Part shown: positions 1 through 4,924 of the stretch, in pieces
How the letters are laid out: each line of letters opens with the position of its first letter
How positions within the stretch are numbered: the stretch's first letter is position 1
Assembly: GCA_024693165.1 (NCBI GenBank)
Contig: JAILLM010000162.1
Span: forward strand, 1-7,728
DNA from: Bacilli bacterium
Lineage (GTDB): Bacteria > Bacillota_I > Bacilli_A > RF39 > UBA660
DNA: 7,728 bases
Reading direction: 5' to 3'
Notes under the pieces: generated by a model
Told to the model about the DNA's origin: nothing
The model's input: the letters and a program-made list of their open reading frames with translations, nothing else
Database searches by the model: none
Position numbers and translations under genes: made by a program

Positions 1-143
1 TAATTATTGTATTAATTGAAATTATTCAGTATGTATTTAAAATAGGTGTTTTTGATATTGATGATATTATTTTATCTTTATTTGGTATGATGATGTTTTA
101 TTTTCTATATACTAAAATAATTAATAAGAACAATTTGAATTAG
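1..143 (+). CDS. VanZ-like membrane protein, C-terminal fragment (5' end outside window)
   Basis: The frame beginning at base 3 is open from the left edge to a TAG at 141-143 and gives 46 residues, so only the C-terminus of the gene is visible. The peptide contains IEIIQYVFKIGVFDIDDII followed by a hydrophobic stretch (SLFGMMMFYFLY) and a short basic and asparagine-rich tail. VanZ-family proteins typically end their core with a Glu-x-x-Gln segment, then Phe-Asp-Ile-Asp-Asp-Ile, a Gly in the last membrane helix and a short cytoplasmic tail, and this fragment fits that pattern. VanZ proteins are small integral membrane proteins; some give low-level glycopeptide tolerance, but most have no known role. 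The frame is too short to exclude another membrane protein family. The stop codon lies in the loop of the following terminator. Confidence 0.6.
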   Translation, partial: IIVLIEIIQYVFKIGVFDIDDIILSLFGMMMFYFLYTKIINKNNLN

Positions 144-163
144 TTTAAATTGTTTTTTATTTT
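129..163 (+). terminator. Rho-independent terminator after the VanZ-like gene
   Basis: An 11-bp stem (arms 129-139 and 144-154, one G-U pair) closes a 4-base loop and is followed by a T-rich run at 155-163. The loop contains the last two bases of the preceding gene's sense end and its TAG stop (141-143), so the terminator overlaps the end of that gene. It separates the upstream unit from noc. Confidence 0.8.
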
Positions 164-182
164 GACGTCAAATCAATTGATT
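163..182. promoter_or_regulatory. Two adjacent perfect palindromes upstream of noc (possible operator)
   Basis: An 8-bp perfect palindrome TGACGTCA (163-170) directly abuts a 12-bp perfect palindrome AATCAATTGATT (171-182). The second one contains the probable -35 hexamer of the noc promoter. Back-to-back dyads over a -35 are a plausible repressor or regulator site, but no known operator was recognised, and AT-rich palindromes occur by chance in this DNA. Confidence 0.3.
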
Positions 183-205
183 AAAAGGATGATTTATACT
201 AATAT
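177..205 (+). promoter_or_regulatory. Probable sigma-A promoter of noc
   Basis: TTGATT (177-182) and TAATAT (200-205) are separated by 17 bp, which predicts a start near 212 and a leader of about 20 nt. A TATACT at 195-200 is also present but has no -35 at a proper distance. A TTGACG at 162-167 looks like a -35 but lacks a partner at 16-18 bp. The assignment is therefore moderate. Confidence 0.4.
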
Positions 206-216
206 TATTATAGAAT

Positions 217-226
217 AGGAAGGTGA
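217..226 (+). promoter_or_regulatory. Ribosome binding site that fixes the noc start
   Basis: AGGAAGGTGA (217-226) lies 5 nt before ATG 232. The alternative GTG at 223-225 is inside this Shine-Dalgarno sequence, so it is unlikely to be the initiation codon. Confidence 0.75.
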
Positions 227-231
227 AGTCT

Positions 232-1332
232 ATGAAAATGGAATCTCAAATTAGGCTAGTTAATATTGAACAAATTATTCCTAATAGATTTCAACCTAGA
301 TTAACATTTAATCAACAAGCTTTAATGGAATTATCTGCTTCTATTCGTAGTCATGGTATTATTCAACCATTAACTGTAAGAAGAATTGGTGATAAGTTTG
401 AAATAATTGCTGGTGAAAGACGTTATAAAGCTGCTCAACTAGCTGGTTTAACACAAGTTCCTGTTATTATTGCTGAACTAAATGATAATGATTCTGCAGA
501 AGTTGCTATTATAGAAAATACTCATAGAAAAGATATGACTCCTATCGAAGAGGCTAAGTCATATAAGAAACTTTTAGATAGAAAATATGTAACTCAAGAA
601 CAATTAGCTGCAAGACTTGGAATGAGCCAATCTGCAATTGCTAATAAATTAAGATTATTAAATCTTGATCCAGCTGTTCAAGACGCATTAAGTAATGAAA
701 AAATTAGTGAAAGACATGCTAGAAGTTTACTTAAACTAACTGATAAATTTAGACAAGTTGAATTATTAAATAGAACTATTGCTGAAAGATGGACTGTTAA
801 AACATTAGATGATGAGATTGCTACTATTATCGGAGAATATCAAACTAATAAACAAGATTTAATTGGTGGTATTAATGTTAATAGAAATGATGTTGATGTT
901 GATAATATAATGGAAACATCAGAAAATATCGCTAATCCGAAAAATTTTAATGTTTATCAATATGATTCAGTTAAAAATAATAATGTTTTCTTAAATGATT
1001 TAGAAGAATCATCAGTTAATATGAACGGTGGAGCAAATGGATTTAATCCATTTATTGGTGCTGGATTTAGAAAAGATATTGATGATGATATAGATCTTTT
1101 AGAGTTTGATGATGACGAAGAAGAAACTAAGGAAGAAAAAGAAGAAGCTAAACCTTCAAAAGAGAAGGAAATAGTTATTGAAAAACCTAAATATGAGTCT
1201 TCTGATGATGTTATGAGAGGTATTAAAGAAATGATACAAAATGCTAATGAAAATGGGGTAGAAGTATCTAAAGAAGAATTTGCATTTGATGATATGTATC
1301 AATTTGTAATTAGAATTCCAAAGAAGAAGTAA
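232..1332 (+). CDS. noc: Noc/ParB-family DNA-binding protein (nucleoid occlusion type)
   Basis: This is a ParB/Spo0J superfamily CTP-switch protein of 366 residues. The ParB/Srx domain (about 7-100) holds PNRFQPR (17-23), HGIIQP (41-46), GERRYKA (61-67) and a variant third CTP motif, ENTHRKDM (95-102). A helix-turn-helix follows (about 121-145, with RLGMSQSAIANKLRLL), then ISERHARSLL. PNRFQPR, the HTH wording and the C-terminal 45 residues ending in FVIRIPKKK resemble Bacillus Noc more than Spo0J. Noc binds chromosomal sites, spreads as a clamp and blocks septum assembly over the nucleoid. Residues about 200-320 form an asparagine-rich then strongly acidic, probably disordered linker, so the protein is longer than B. 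subtilis Noc (about 283 residues). The N-terminal amphipathic membrane helix of Bacillus Noc is absent: a TAG at 211-213 prevents any longer N-terminus. A role in partition rather than occlusion is possible. The gene is monocistronic. Confidence 0.75.
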   Translation: MKMESQIRLVNIEQIIPNRFQPRLTFNQQALMELSASIRSHGIIQPLTVRRIGDKFEIIAGERRYKAAQLAGLTQVPVIIAELNDNDSAEVAIIENTHRKDMTPIEEAKSYKKLLDRKYVTQEQLAARLGMSQSAIANKLRLLNLDPAVQDALSNEKISERHARSLLKLTDKFRQVELLNRTIAERWTVKTLDDEIATIIGEYQTNKQDLIGGINVNRNDVDVDNIMETSENIANPKNFNVYQYDSVKNNNVFLNDLEESSVNMNGGANGFNPFIGAGFRKDIDDDIDLLEFDDDEEETKEEKEEAKPSKEKEIVIEKPKYESSDDVMRGIKEMIQNANENGVEVSKEEFAFDDMYQFVIRIPKKK

Positions 1333-1335
1333 TTT

Positions 1336-1364
1336 AAAATGCTAACGAAAATGTTAGCATTTTT
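1336..1364 (+). terminator. Rho-independent terminator after noc
   Basis: A perfect stem of about 10-11 bp (left arm 1336-1346, right arm 1353-1363, core ATGCTAAC/GTTAGCAT) with a 6-base loop is followed by a short T run. It begins 4 bases after the noc stop. The T run is only about five bases, so some readthrough into the next gene is possible. Confidence 0.8.
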
Positions 1365-1388
1365 ATGTCTATATATATATAATGATTT

Positions 1389-1395
1389 AAAGGAG
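1389..1395 (+). promoter_or_regulatory. Ribosome binding site fixing the start of the small beta-barrel gene
   Basis: AAAGGAG (1389-1395) stands 6 nt before ATG 1402. It shows that translation does not begin at the in-frame ATG at 1339, which lies within the noc terminator hairpin. A perfect TATAAT at 1378-1383 precedes it, with only a weak -35 (TTAGCA, 1354-1359, 18-bp spacer). If that is used, the mRNA would begin almost at the Shine-Dalgarno sequence. Confidence 0.7.
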
Positions 1396-1401
1396 TTTAC
1401 T

Positions 1402-1746
1402 ATGTATTCTAGAATAAGATTAAAAATGGTTAGAGATGGTCAAACAGTATATGAAAATGAATCACCAATGAGAATAATTAATGGTAATTATTTATTTTCT
1501 ATGGATGGTGCAAAGTATCACTTTGATAACGAAAAATTAACGTTAGTAAAGCATGATCAAGACATCTCTTTAACTTTAGATTTTAAAAATGGTAAGATGT
1601 TAATTAGACCAAATAATATGCCTCAATTTTTTACTATTGATATGGAAGATGTATCATATGATGATCAAGGAAATGTTATATTTATTCACTATGAACATGA
1701 GATGGAAACTAAGTTTAAAACTGATATAACAATTAATTTATATTGA
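1402..1746 (+). CDS. Small beta-strand-rich protein, YwiB/DUF1934-like
   Basis: The 114-residue protein begins with alternating hydrophobic/polar residues (YSRIRLKMVRDGQ) and continues as a chain of predicted beta strands: GNYLFSMDG, KYHFDNEKLTLV, ISLTLDFKNGKMLIRP, QFFTIDMEDVSY and NVIFIHYEHEM. It has no signal peptide, membrane helix or cysteine. Length, strand pattern and the closing segment of the DUF1934/YwiB type (small calycin-like barrels of Bacillota, function unknown) agree, but the resemblance is general, so the family call is tentative. In Bacillus ywiB lies next to argS in the wider rpoE region, which weakly supports the call. Transcription comes either from a weak promoter at about 1354-1383 or by readthrough of the noc terminator. 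Its TGA stop (1744-1746) lies within the -35 box of the rpoE promoter. Confidence 0.6.
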   Translation: MYSRIRLKMVRDGQTVYENESPMRIINGNYLFSMDGAKYHFDNEKLTLVKHDQDISLTLDFKNGKMLIRPNNMPQFFTIDMEDVSYDDQGNVIFIHYEHEMETKFKTDITINLY

Positions 1747-1770
1747 CATCATTAAATTCTATGTTATAAT
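1743..1770 (+). promoter_or_regulatory. Near-consensus extended -10 promoter of the rpoE-prfA-prmC operon
   Basis: A perfect TTGACA (1743-1748), a 16-bp spacer and TGT-TATAAT (1762-1770) form one of the best sigma-A promoters possible. The start site should be near 1777, giving a leader of about 37 nt. The -35 box overlaps the last codon and TGA stop of the preceding gene. A 6-bp inverted repeat, ATTTGT/ACAAAT (1773-1778 and 1785-1790), spans the predicted start and might form a small 5' hairpin. Confidence 0.85.
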
Positions 1771-1813
1771 CAATTTGTTTTAATACAAATCAATATATTT
1801 TGGAGGATTAAAC

Positions 1814-2254
1814 ATGAAAAAATTAACTTTAACAGATGAACAATTAGAGTCAATGTCTTATGCAGAAGTTGCTCAATTTGTTTTAGAAAATAATACTAAA
1901 CCTATTAGTTTACAAGACTTATTTAAAGAAGTAATTAGATTAATGGGATTACCTGAATCTGATTTTGAAGCTCATATCTTTGATTTCTTTACTTTATTAT
2001 CAAATGATAAAAACTTTATTATGTTAGATAAAGGTATGTGGGATTTAACTGTTAGACATCAAAACAAGATTTCAATTAGTAAGGATACTGATTCTAATGA
2101 TGAAGAAGAAGTAGAAGAAACTGAGGAAGAAGAAGTTATTGAAGATGATTCTGAAGTTAATTATGATGATTCTTCATTAGACGATGATGATGCTGAAGAT
2201 GATTTTAAAGATTTAGTTATTATAAATGATGATGAATTAGATCAAGAATCTTAG
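1814..2254 (+). CDS. rpoE: DNA-directed RNA polymerase delta subunit
   Basis: Delta is a Bacillota-specific accessory subunit of RNA polymerase. It increases transcription specificity, helps release RNA and core enzyme from DNA and so speeds recycling. It acts in the cytoplasm bound to core polymerase. The 146-residue protein has the family's two parts: a folded N-terminal HARE-HTH domain (about 1-85, beginning KKLTLTDEQLESMSYAEVAQFVLENN and with the conserved KNFIMLDKGMWDL segment) and a disordered, highly acidic tail (about 93-146) rich in Asp and Glu. It is somewhat shorter than B. subtilis RpoE (about 173), mainly in the tail. TGGAGG (1801-1806) lies 7 nt before ATG 1814. It is first in an operon with prfA and prmC, and its strong promoter suits an abundant polymerase subunit. 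Confidence 0.9.
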   Translation: MKKLTLTDEQLESMSYAEVAQFVLENNTKPISLQDLFKEVIRLMGLPESDFEAHIFDFFTLLSNDKNFIMLDKGMWDLTVRHQNKISISKDTDSNDEEEVEETEEEEVIEDDSEVNYDDSSLDDDDAEDDFKDLVIINDDELDQES

Positions 2255-2261
2255 CGTAATA

Positions 2262-2287
2262 CTTTTAATTAATGTATTGATTAAAAG
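2262..2287 (+). repeat. Inverted repeat in the rpoE-prfA spacer, without a T tract
   Basis: Arms of 12 bases (2262-2273 and 2276-2287, one G-U pair) face each other across 2 bases; as RNA the inner pairs would open to form a loop. It is followed by A/G-rich sequence and the prfA Shine-Dalgarno GAGG (2291-2294), not by T residues, so it is not an intrinsic terminator on this strand. It could shape processing, pausing or prfA translation, or be incidental in AT-rich DNA. Confidence 0.4.
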
Positions 2288-2302
2288 AAAGAGGTTAAGA
2301 AA

Positions 2303-3367
2303 ATGATAGAAAGATTAGAAATTATTCAACAACGTTATGATGAATTAGTCGAAGAATTAGGTAAACCAGAAGTTTTAGCTGATTATACTAAGACTATGGA
2401 ATTATCTAAAGAAAAAGGTAAACTTGAAAGCACAGTAAATAAATATGCTGAGTTAAAGAATACTCAAGAAGAAATTACTGGTCTAAAAGAAATGGTTAAT
2501 GATCCTGAAATGGGTGAAATGGCTAGAATTGAATTAGAAACTGCTCAAGAAAATCTTAAAAAGATCGAAGACGAATTACAAATACTTTTAATTCCTAAAG
2601 ATGAAAATGATGATAAGAATATCATTATGGAAATCAGAGGTGCTGCCGGTGGAGATGAAGCTAATATCTTTGCTGGTGATTTATTTAGAATGTATTCTCA
2701 ATATGCTTTAAAAAATGGTTGGAAGATTGAAGTATTAGATGAAGAACCAGGTGCTGCTGGTGGATATTCACAAATTGAATTTATGATTAAAGGCGATTCT
2801 GTTTATTCTAAATTAAAATATGAATCAGGTGCTCATAGAGTTCAAAGAATTCCAGTTACTGAATCTAATGGTAGAATTCAAACTTCTACTGCTACTGTTG
2901 CTGTTATGCCTGAAGCTGAAGAAATTGATTTCAAATTAAATATGGATGAAATCAGAGTAGATATTACTCGTGCTTCTGGACATGGTGGACAAGGTGTTAA
3001 TACAACTGACTCTGCAGTTAGACTTACTCATATTCCTACTGGAATTATTGTTTATGCTCAAACTGAAAGAAGCCAAATTAAGAATAAAGAAATAGCTATG
3101 AAGATTATGGCAGCTAGACTTTATGACTTACAATTAAAAGAAAAAGCTGAAAAAGAAGGTAATTTAAGAAGAAGTATGATTGGTACTGGTGATAGATCAG
3201 AAAAGATTAGAACTTATAATTACCCTCAAAGTAGAGTTACAGATCATAGAATTGGTTTCACTATTATGCAACTTGATAGAGTTATGAATGGTGATTTAGA
3301 CCCTATTATTGATGCTTTAATTACTGAAGATCAAAGAAGAAAGTTAGCAGATGAAGAAGCCATCTAA
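2303..3367 (+). CDS. prfA: Peptide chain release factor 1
   Basis: RF1 reads UAA and UAG in the ribosomal A site and triggers peptidyl-tRNA hydrolysis. The 354-residue protein is full length. After an N-terminal coiled region (about 1-95) comes the PCRF segment with IRGAAGGDEANIFAGDL (about 111-127), then the codon-reading PVT motif (184-186), the mark of RF1 rather than RF2, which has SPF. The catalytic GGQ (228-230) lies in ASGHGGQGVNTTDSAVRLTH. RTYNYPQSRVTDHR (about 303-316) is typical of the family. A Gly, rather than the more usual His, Ser or Cys, follows GGQ. GAGG (2291-2294) lies 8 nt before ATG 2303. It is the second gene of the rpoE operon; no separate promoter is apparent. Its end overlaps prmC, whose product methylates the GGQ glutamine. 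Confidence 0.97.
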   Translation: MIERLEIIQQRYDELVEELGKPEVLADYTKTMELSKEKGKLESTVNKYAELKNTQEEITGLKEMVNDPEMGEMARIELETAQENLKKIEDELQILLIPKDENDDKNIIMEIRGAAGGDEANIFAGDLFRMYSQYALKNGWKIEVLDEEPGAAGGYSQIEFMIKGDSVYSKLKYESGAHRVQRIPVTESNGRIQTSTATVAVMPEAEEIDFKLNMDEIRVDITRASGHGGQGVNTTDSAVRLTHIPTGIIVYAQTERSQIKNKEIAMKIMAARLYDLQLKEKAEKEGNLRRSMIGTGDRSEKIRTYNYPQSRVTDHRIGFTIMQLDRVMNGDLDPIIDALITEDQRRKLADEEAI

Positions 3368-4088
3368 ATTAAATGATAGAGATTATTATTTATTAAAGAA
3401 TAAGTATAAAGATTTAGAACCAGTTTTTAAACTTATTGAAGAAGATTATCCAATTCAATATTTAATTGGTGATGTAGATTTTTATGGTTATCCTATGATT
3501 GTTAAAGAAGGAGTATTAATTCCTAGATTTGAAACTGAAGAATTAGTTTCTAGAACAATTAAATTAATTAAAGAGAATAATCTTGAACATGGTAATGTCT
3601 TAGATATAGGTACAGGTACTGGATGTATTCCAATAACATTAAAGAAAGAAGTTAATTCTTTAATAATTACATCTGTTGATATATCTAATAAAGCAATTGG
3701 TTTAGCTAAAAAGAATGCTAGAGCTAATAATGCTGATGTTACTTTTATTAAATGTGATATTTTTAAATATAAACCAATAAATAAATATAATGTTATTATT
3801 TCAAATCCACCTTATGTAGATAGAAATGAAGAAGTTGGTCCAGAAATTAAGTATGAACCTGAGTTAGCTATATTTGCAGATGATAATGGATTAAAGTTTT
3901 ATAAACATATTATTAAGAATATGAAGAAGTATTTAGACGATGACTTTATAATGGCATTTGAGATTGGTTATAAACAAGGTGATGTTCTAAAGAAACTTGC
4001 TAAAGAAGAATTTAAAGATGCTACTGTTAAAGTAGAAAAGGATTTAGCAGGTTTTGATAGATATTTATTCATTATAAATAGTCGTTAA
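3351..4088 (+). CDS. prmC: Release factor glutamine-N5 methyltransferase, short N-terminal form
   Basis: PrmC transfers a methyl group from S-adenosylmethionine to the Gln of the GGQ motif of RF1 and RF2, which raises termination efficiency. The Rossmann-type core has the SAM loop DIGTGTG (85-91), the acidic residue D110 after strand 2, and NPPYV (152-156), the catalytic motif that binds the substrate glutamine. The conserved linker IQYLIGDVDFYG...VLIPRFETEELV (about 35-66) is present. Only about 34 residues precede it, against about 70 in E. coli PrmC, so the helical substrate-recognition domain is roughly halved. The total is 245 residues against about 277. An in-frame TAG at 3345-3347 excludes a longer start. 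The frame overlaps prfA by 17 bases, and only a weak A/G-rich Shine-Dalgarno sequence precedes it, so translational coupling to prfA is likely. Confidence 0.93.
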   Translation: MKKPSKLNDRDYYLLKNKYKDLEPVFKLIEEDYPIQYLIGDVDFYGYPMIVKEGVLIPRFETEELVSRTIKLIKENNLEHGNVLDIGTGTGCIPITLKKEVNSLIITSVDISNKAIGLAKKNARANNADVTFIKCDIFKYKPINKYNVIISNPPYVDRNEEVGPEIKYEPELAIFADDNGLKFYKHIIKNMKKYLDDDFIMAFEIGYKQGDVLKKLAKEEFKDATVKVEKDLAGFDRYLFIINSR

Positions 4089-4104
4089 AAAACGACTATT
4101 TTTT
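4076..4104 (+). terminator. Rho-independent terminator of the rpoE-prfA-prmC operon
   Basis: A perfect 11-bp stem (4076-4086 and 4091-4101; core AGTCGTT/AACGACT) with an AAAA loop runs into a T tract ending at 4104. The prmC stop codon TAA (4086-4088) straddles stem and loop, so the last codons of prmC encode the left arm. Confidence 0.9.
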
Positions 4105-4109
4105 GTTTG

Positions 4110-4118
4110 TGATATAAT
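4110..4118 (+). promoter_or_regulatory. Extended -10 promoter of the hydrolase gene
   Basis: TGA-TATAAT (4110-4118) is a perfect extended -10. No good -35 is found 16-18 bp upstream; that region is the prmC terminator hairpin. The start would be near 4125, leaving a leader of about 14 nt. The downstream AAGTGGTG (4128-4135) would serve as a modest Shine-Dalgarno sequence. Confidence 0.65.
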
Positions 4119-4138
4119 ACAAGAAAGAAGTGGTGTAT

Positions 4139-4840
4139 ATGAAGAAAGTATTATTATTACATGGATGGGATTGGAGAAATTATACAAAGTTAACAACATC
4201 TAAGAATGCTTGGCATAATAGAATTAAATTTGTTAATGCTTTAAAGAAAGAATATGAAGTTTATCAATTAAACTTTCCTGGTTTTTGTGGAGCAAAAGAA
4301 CCTAAAGAAGCCTGGAATTTAGATGACTATGCTTTATATGTTAATAGTTATATAAGAACTAATAATATTAAGTTTGATTATATTATTGGATATTCTTTTG
4401 GTGGAGCTGTAGCTATTAGATATAATTTATTATTTAATAATTTTCAAAAGATTATTCTAATTAGTCCAGCTATTACTAGAAATACAAGTAGTTCTGTTAA
4501 GTTTATTCCTACTCCTGAAATTCTAAAGCCACTTAGAAAAGTTGTTAAAGATTTATATTTAAAATATATTGTTAAAAATAATTATATGATTCATGGGACT
4601 AGGTTCTTAAATGATTCGTATCAAAATATAGTTAGAGTAGATTTAACTGATCAAATAACTAATATAAAACCATATAATTTAAAAATTATTTATGGTAGTG
4701 AAGATAATATGGTTAATCCACAAAAAGTTATTGATTCAGTACCTAAAGAGTATAAAAAAAGAATATTTATGATACCAGGTGGAGATCATGATATTGCTAA
4801 TACTCATGCTAAAGAAATACTAAATATTATTAGAAAATGA
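4139..4840 (+). CDS. Alpha/beta hydrolase, substrate unknown
   Basis: This is a cytoplasmic alpha/beta-hydrolase-fold protein of 233 residues. The first strand and oxyanion region are KKVLLLHGW (2-10). The nucleophile elbow is GYSFGG (84-89) with Ser86. The acidic triad member is probably Asp189 in IIYGSEDNMV, and His217 in GGDHDIANTH completes the triad. NFPGFCGA (45-52) is the usual second conserved loop. A cap of modest size containing the lysine- and tyrosine-rich stretch at about 118-165 separates the nucleophile from the Asp. There is no signal peptide or membrane helix. The family includes esterases, peptidases and C-C bond hydrolases, and nothing here decides among them. ATG 4139 is preferred to GTG 4130 because the GTG lies in the likely Shine-Dalgarno region. 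The gene is a single-gene unit between two terminators, inserted in an otherwise conserved housekeeping block. TGA is followed at once by an in-frame TAG. Confidence 0.85.
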   Translation: MKKVLLLHGWDWRNYTKLTTSKNAWHNRIKFVNALKKEYEVYQLNFPGFCGAKEPKEAWNLDDYALYVNSYIRTNNIKFDYIIGYSFGGAVAIRYNLLFNNFQKIILISPAITRNTSSSVKFIPTPEILKPLRKVVKDLYLKYIVKNNYMIHGTRFLNDSYQNIVRVDLTDQITNIKPYNLKIIYGSEDNMVNPQKVIDSVPKEYKKRIFMIPGGDHDIANTHAKEILNIIRK

Positions 4841-4868
4841 TAGACATATAAAATGTCTATTATTTTTT
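4838..4868 (+). terminator. Rho-independent terminator after the hydrolase gene
   Basis: A perfect 8-bp stem, ATAGACAT (4840-4847) with ATGTCTAT (4853-4860), closes a 5-base loop and is followed by TATTTTTT. Two further pairs at the base would include the TGA stop codon (4838-4840). Confidence 0.8.
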
Positions 4869-4881
4869 CATTTAAAAACGA

Positions 4882-4903
4882 TATAGCTTTATTATGCTAT
4901 AAT
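4882..4903 (+). promoter_or_regulatory. Extended -10 promoter of murA with an inverted repeat over it
   Basis: TGC-TATAAT (4895-4903) is a perfect extended -10; no convincing -35 is seen. The predicted start, near 4910, leaves a leader of about 15 nt. The perfect inverted repeat TATAGC (4882-4887) / GCTATA (4896-4901), with an 8-base spacer, covers the spacer and most of the -10. It could be an operator, but it may be chance. Confidence 0.6.
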
Positions 4904-4912
4904 AAACTTACG

Positions 4913-4919
4913 AAGGTGA
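4913..4919 (+). promoter_or_regulatory. Ribosome binding site that selects the TTG start of murA
   Basis: AAGGTGA (4913-4919) lies 5 nt before TTG 4925. The next in-frame ATG upstream (4853) is inside the preceding terminator and before the promoter, so it cannot be used from that transcript. Confidence 0.75.
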
Positions 4920-4924
4920 TTATA

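Noticed and set aside
162..167. TTGACG as the -35 of noc
   Set aside because: No acceptable -10 lies 16-18 bp downstream; TTGATT at 177-182 has one.
223..231. GTG 223 as the noc start
   Set aside because: The codon is part of the Shine-Dalgarno sequence serving ATG 232.
1339..1401. Upstream ATG extension of the DUF1934-like gene
   Set aside because: It lies within the noc terminator hairpin, and AAAGGAG is correctly placed only for ATG 1402.
2090..2250. Repetitive GAA/GAT tracts at the rpoE 3' end as a DNA repeat
   Set aside because: They are simply codons of the acidic tail typical of delta subunits, without a regular repeat unit.
4130..4138. GTG 4130 as the hydrolase start
   Set aside because: It sits in the likely ribosome binding region about 5 nt after the predicted transcription start; ATG 4139 begins exactly at the first conserved strand.
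4853..4924. 24-residue N-terminal extension of MurA from ATG 4853
   Set aside because: It begins in the hydrolase terminator and upstream of the murA promoter; the TTG at 4925 has a good Shine-Dalgarno site and gives the normal MurA N-terminus.
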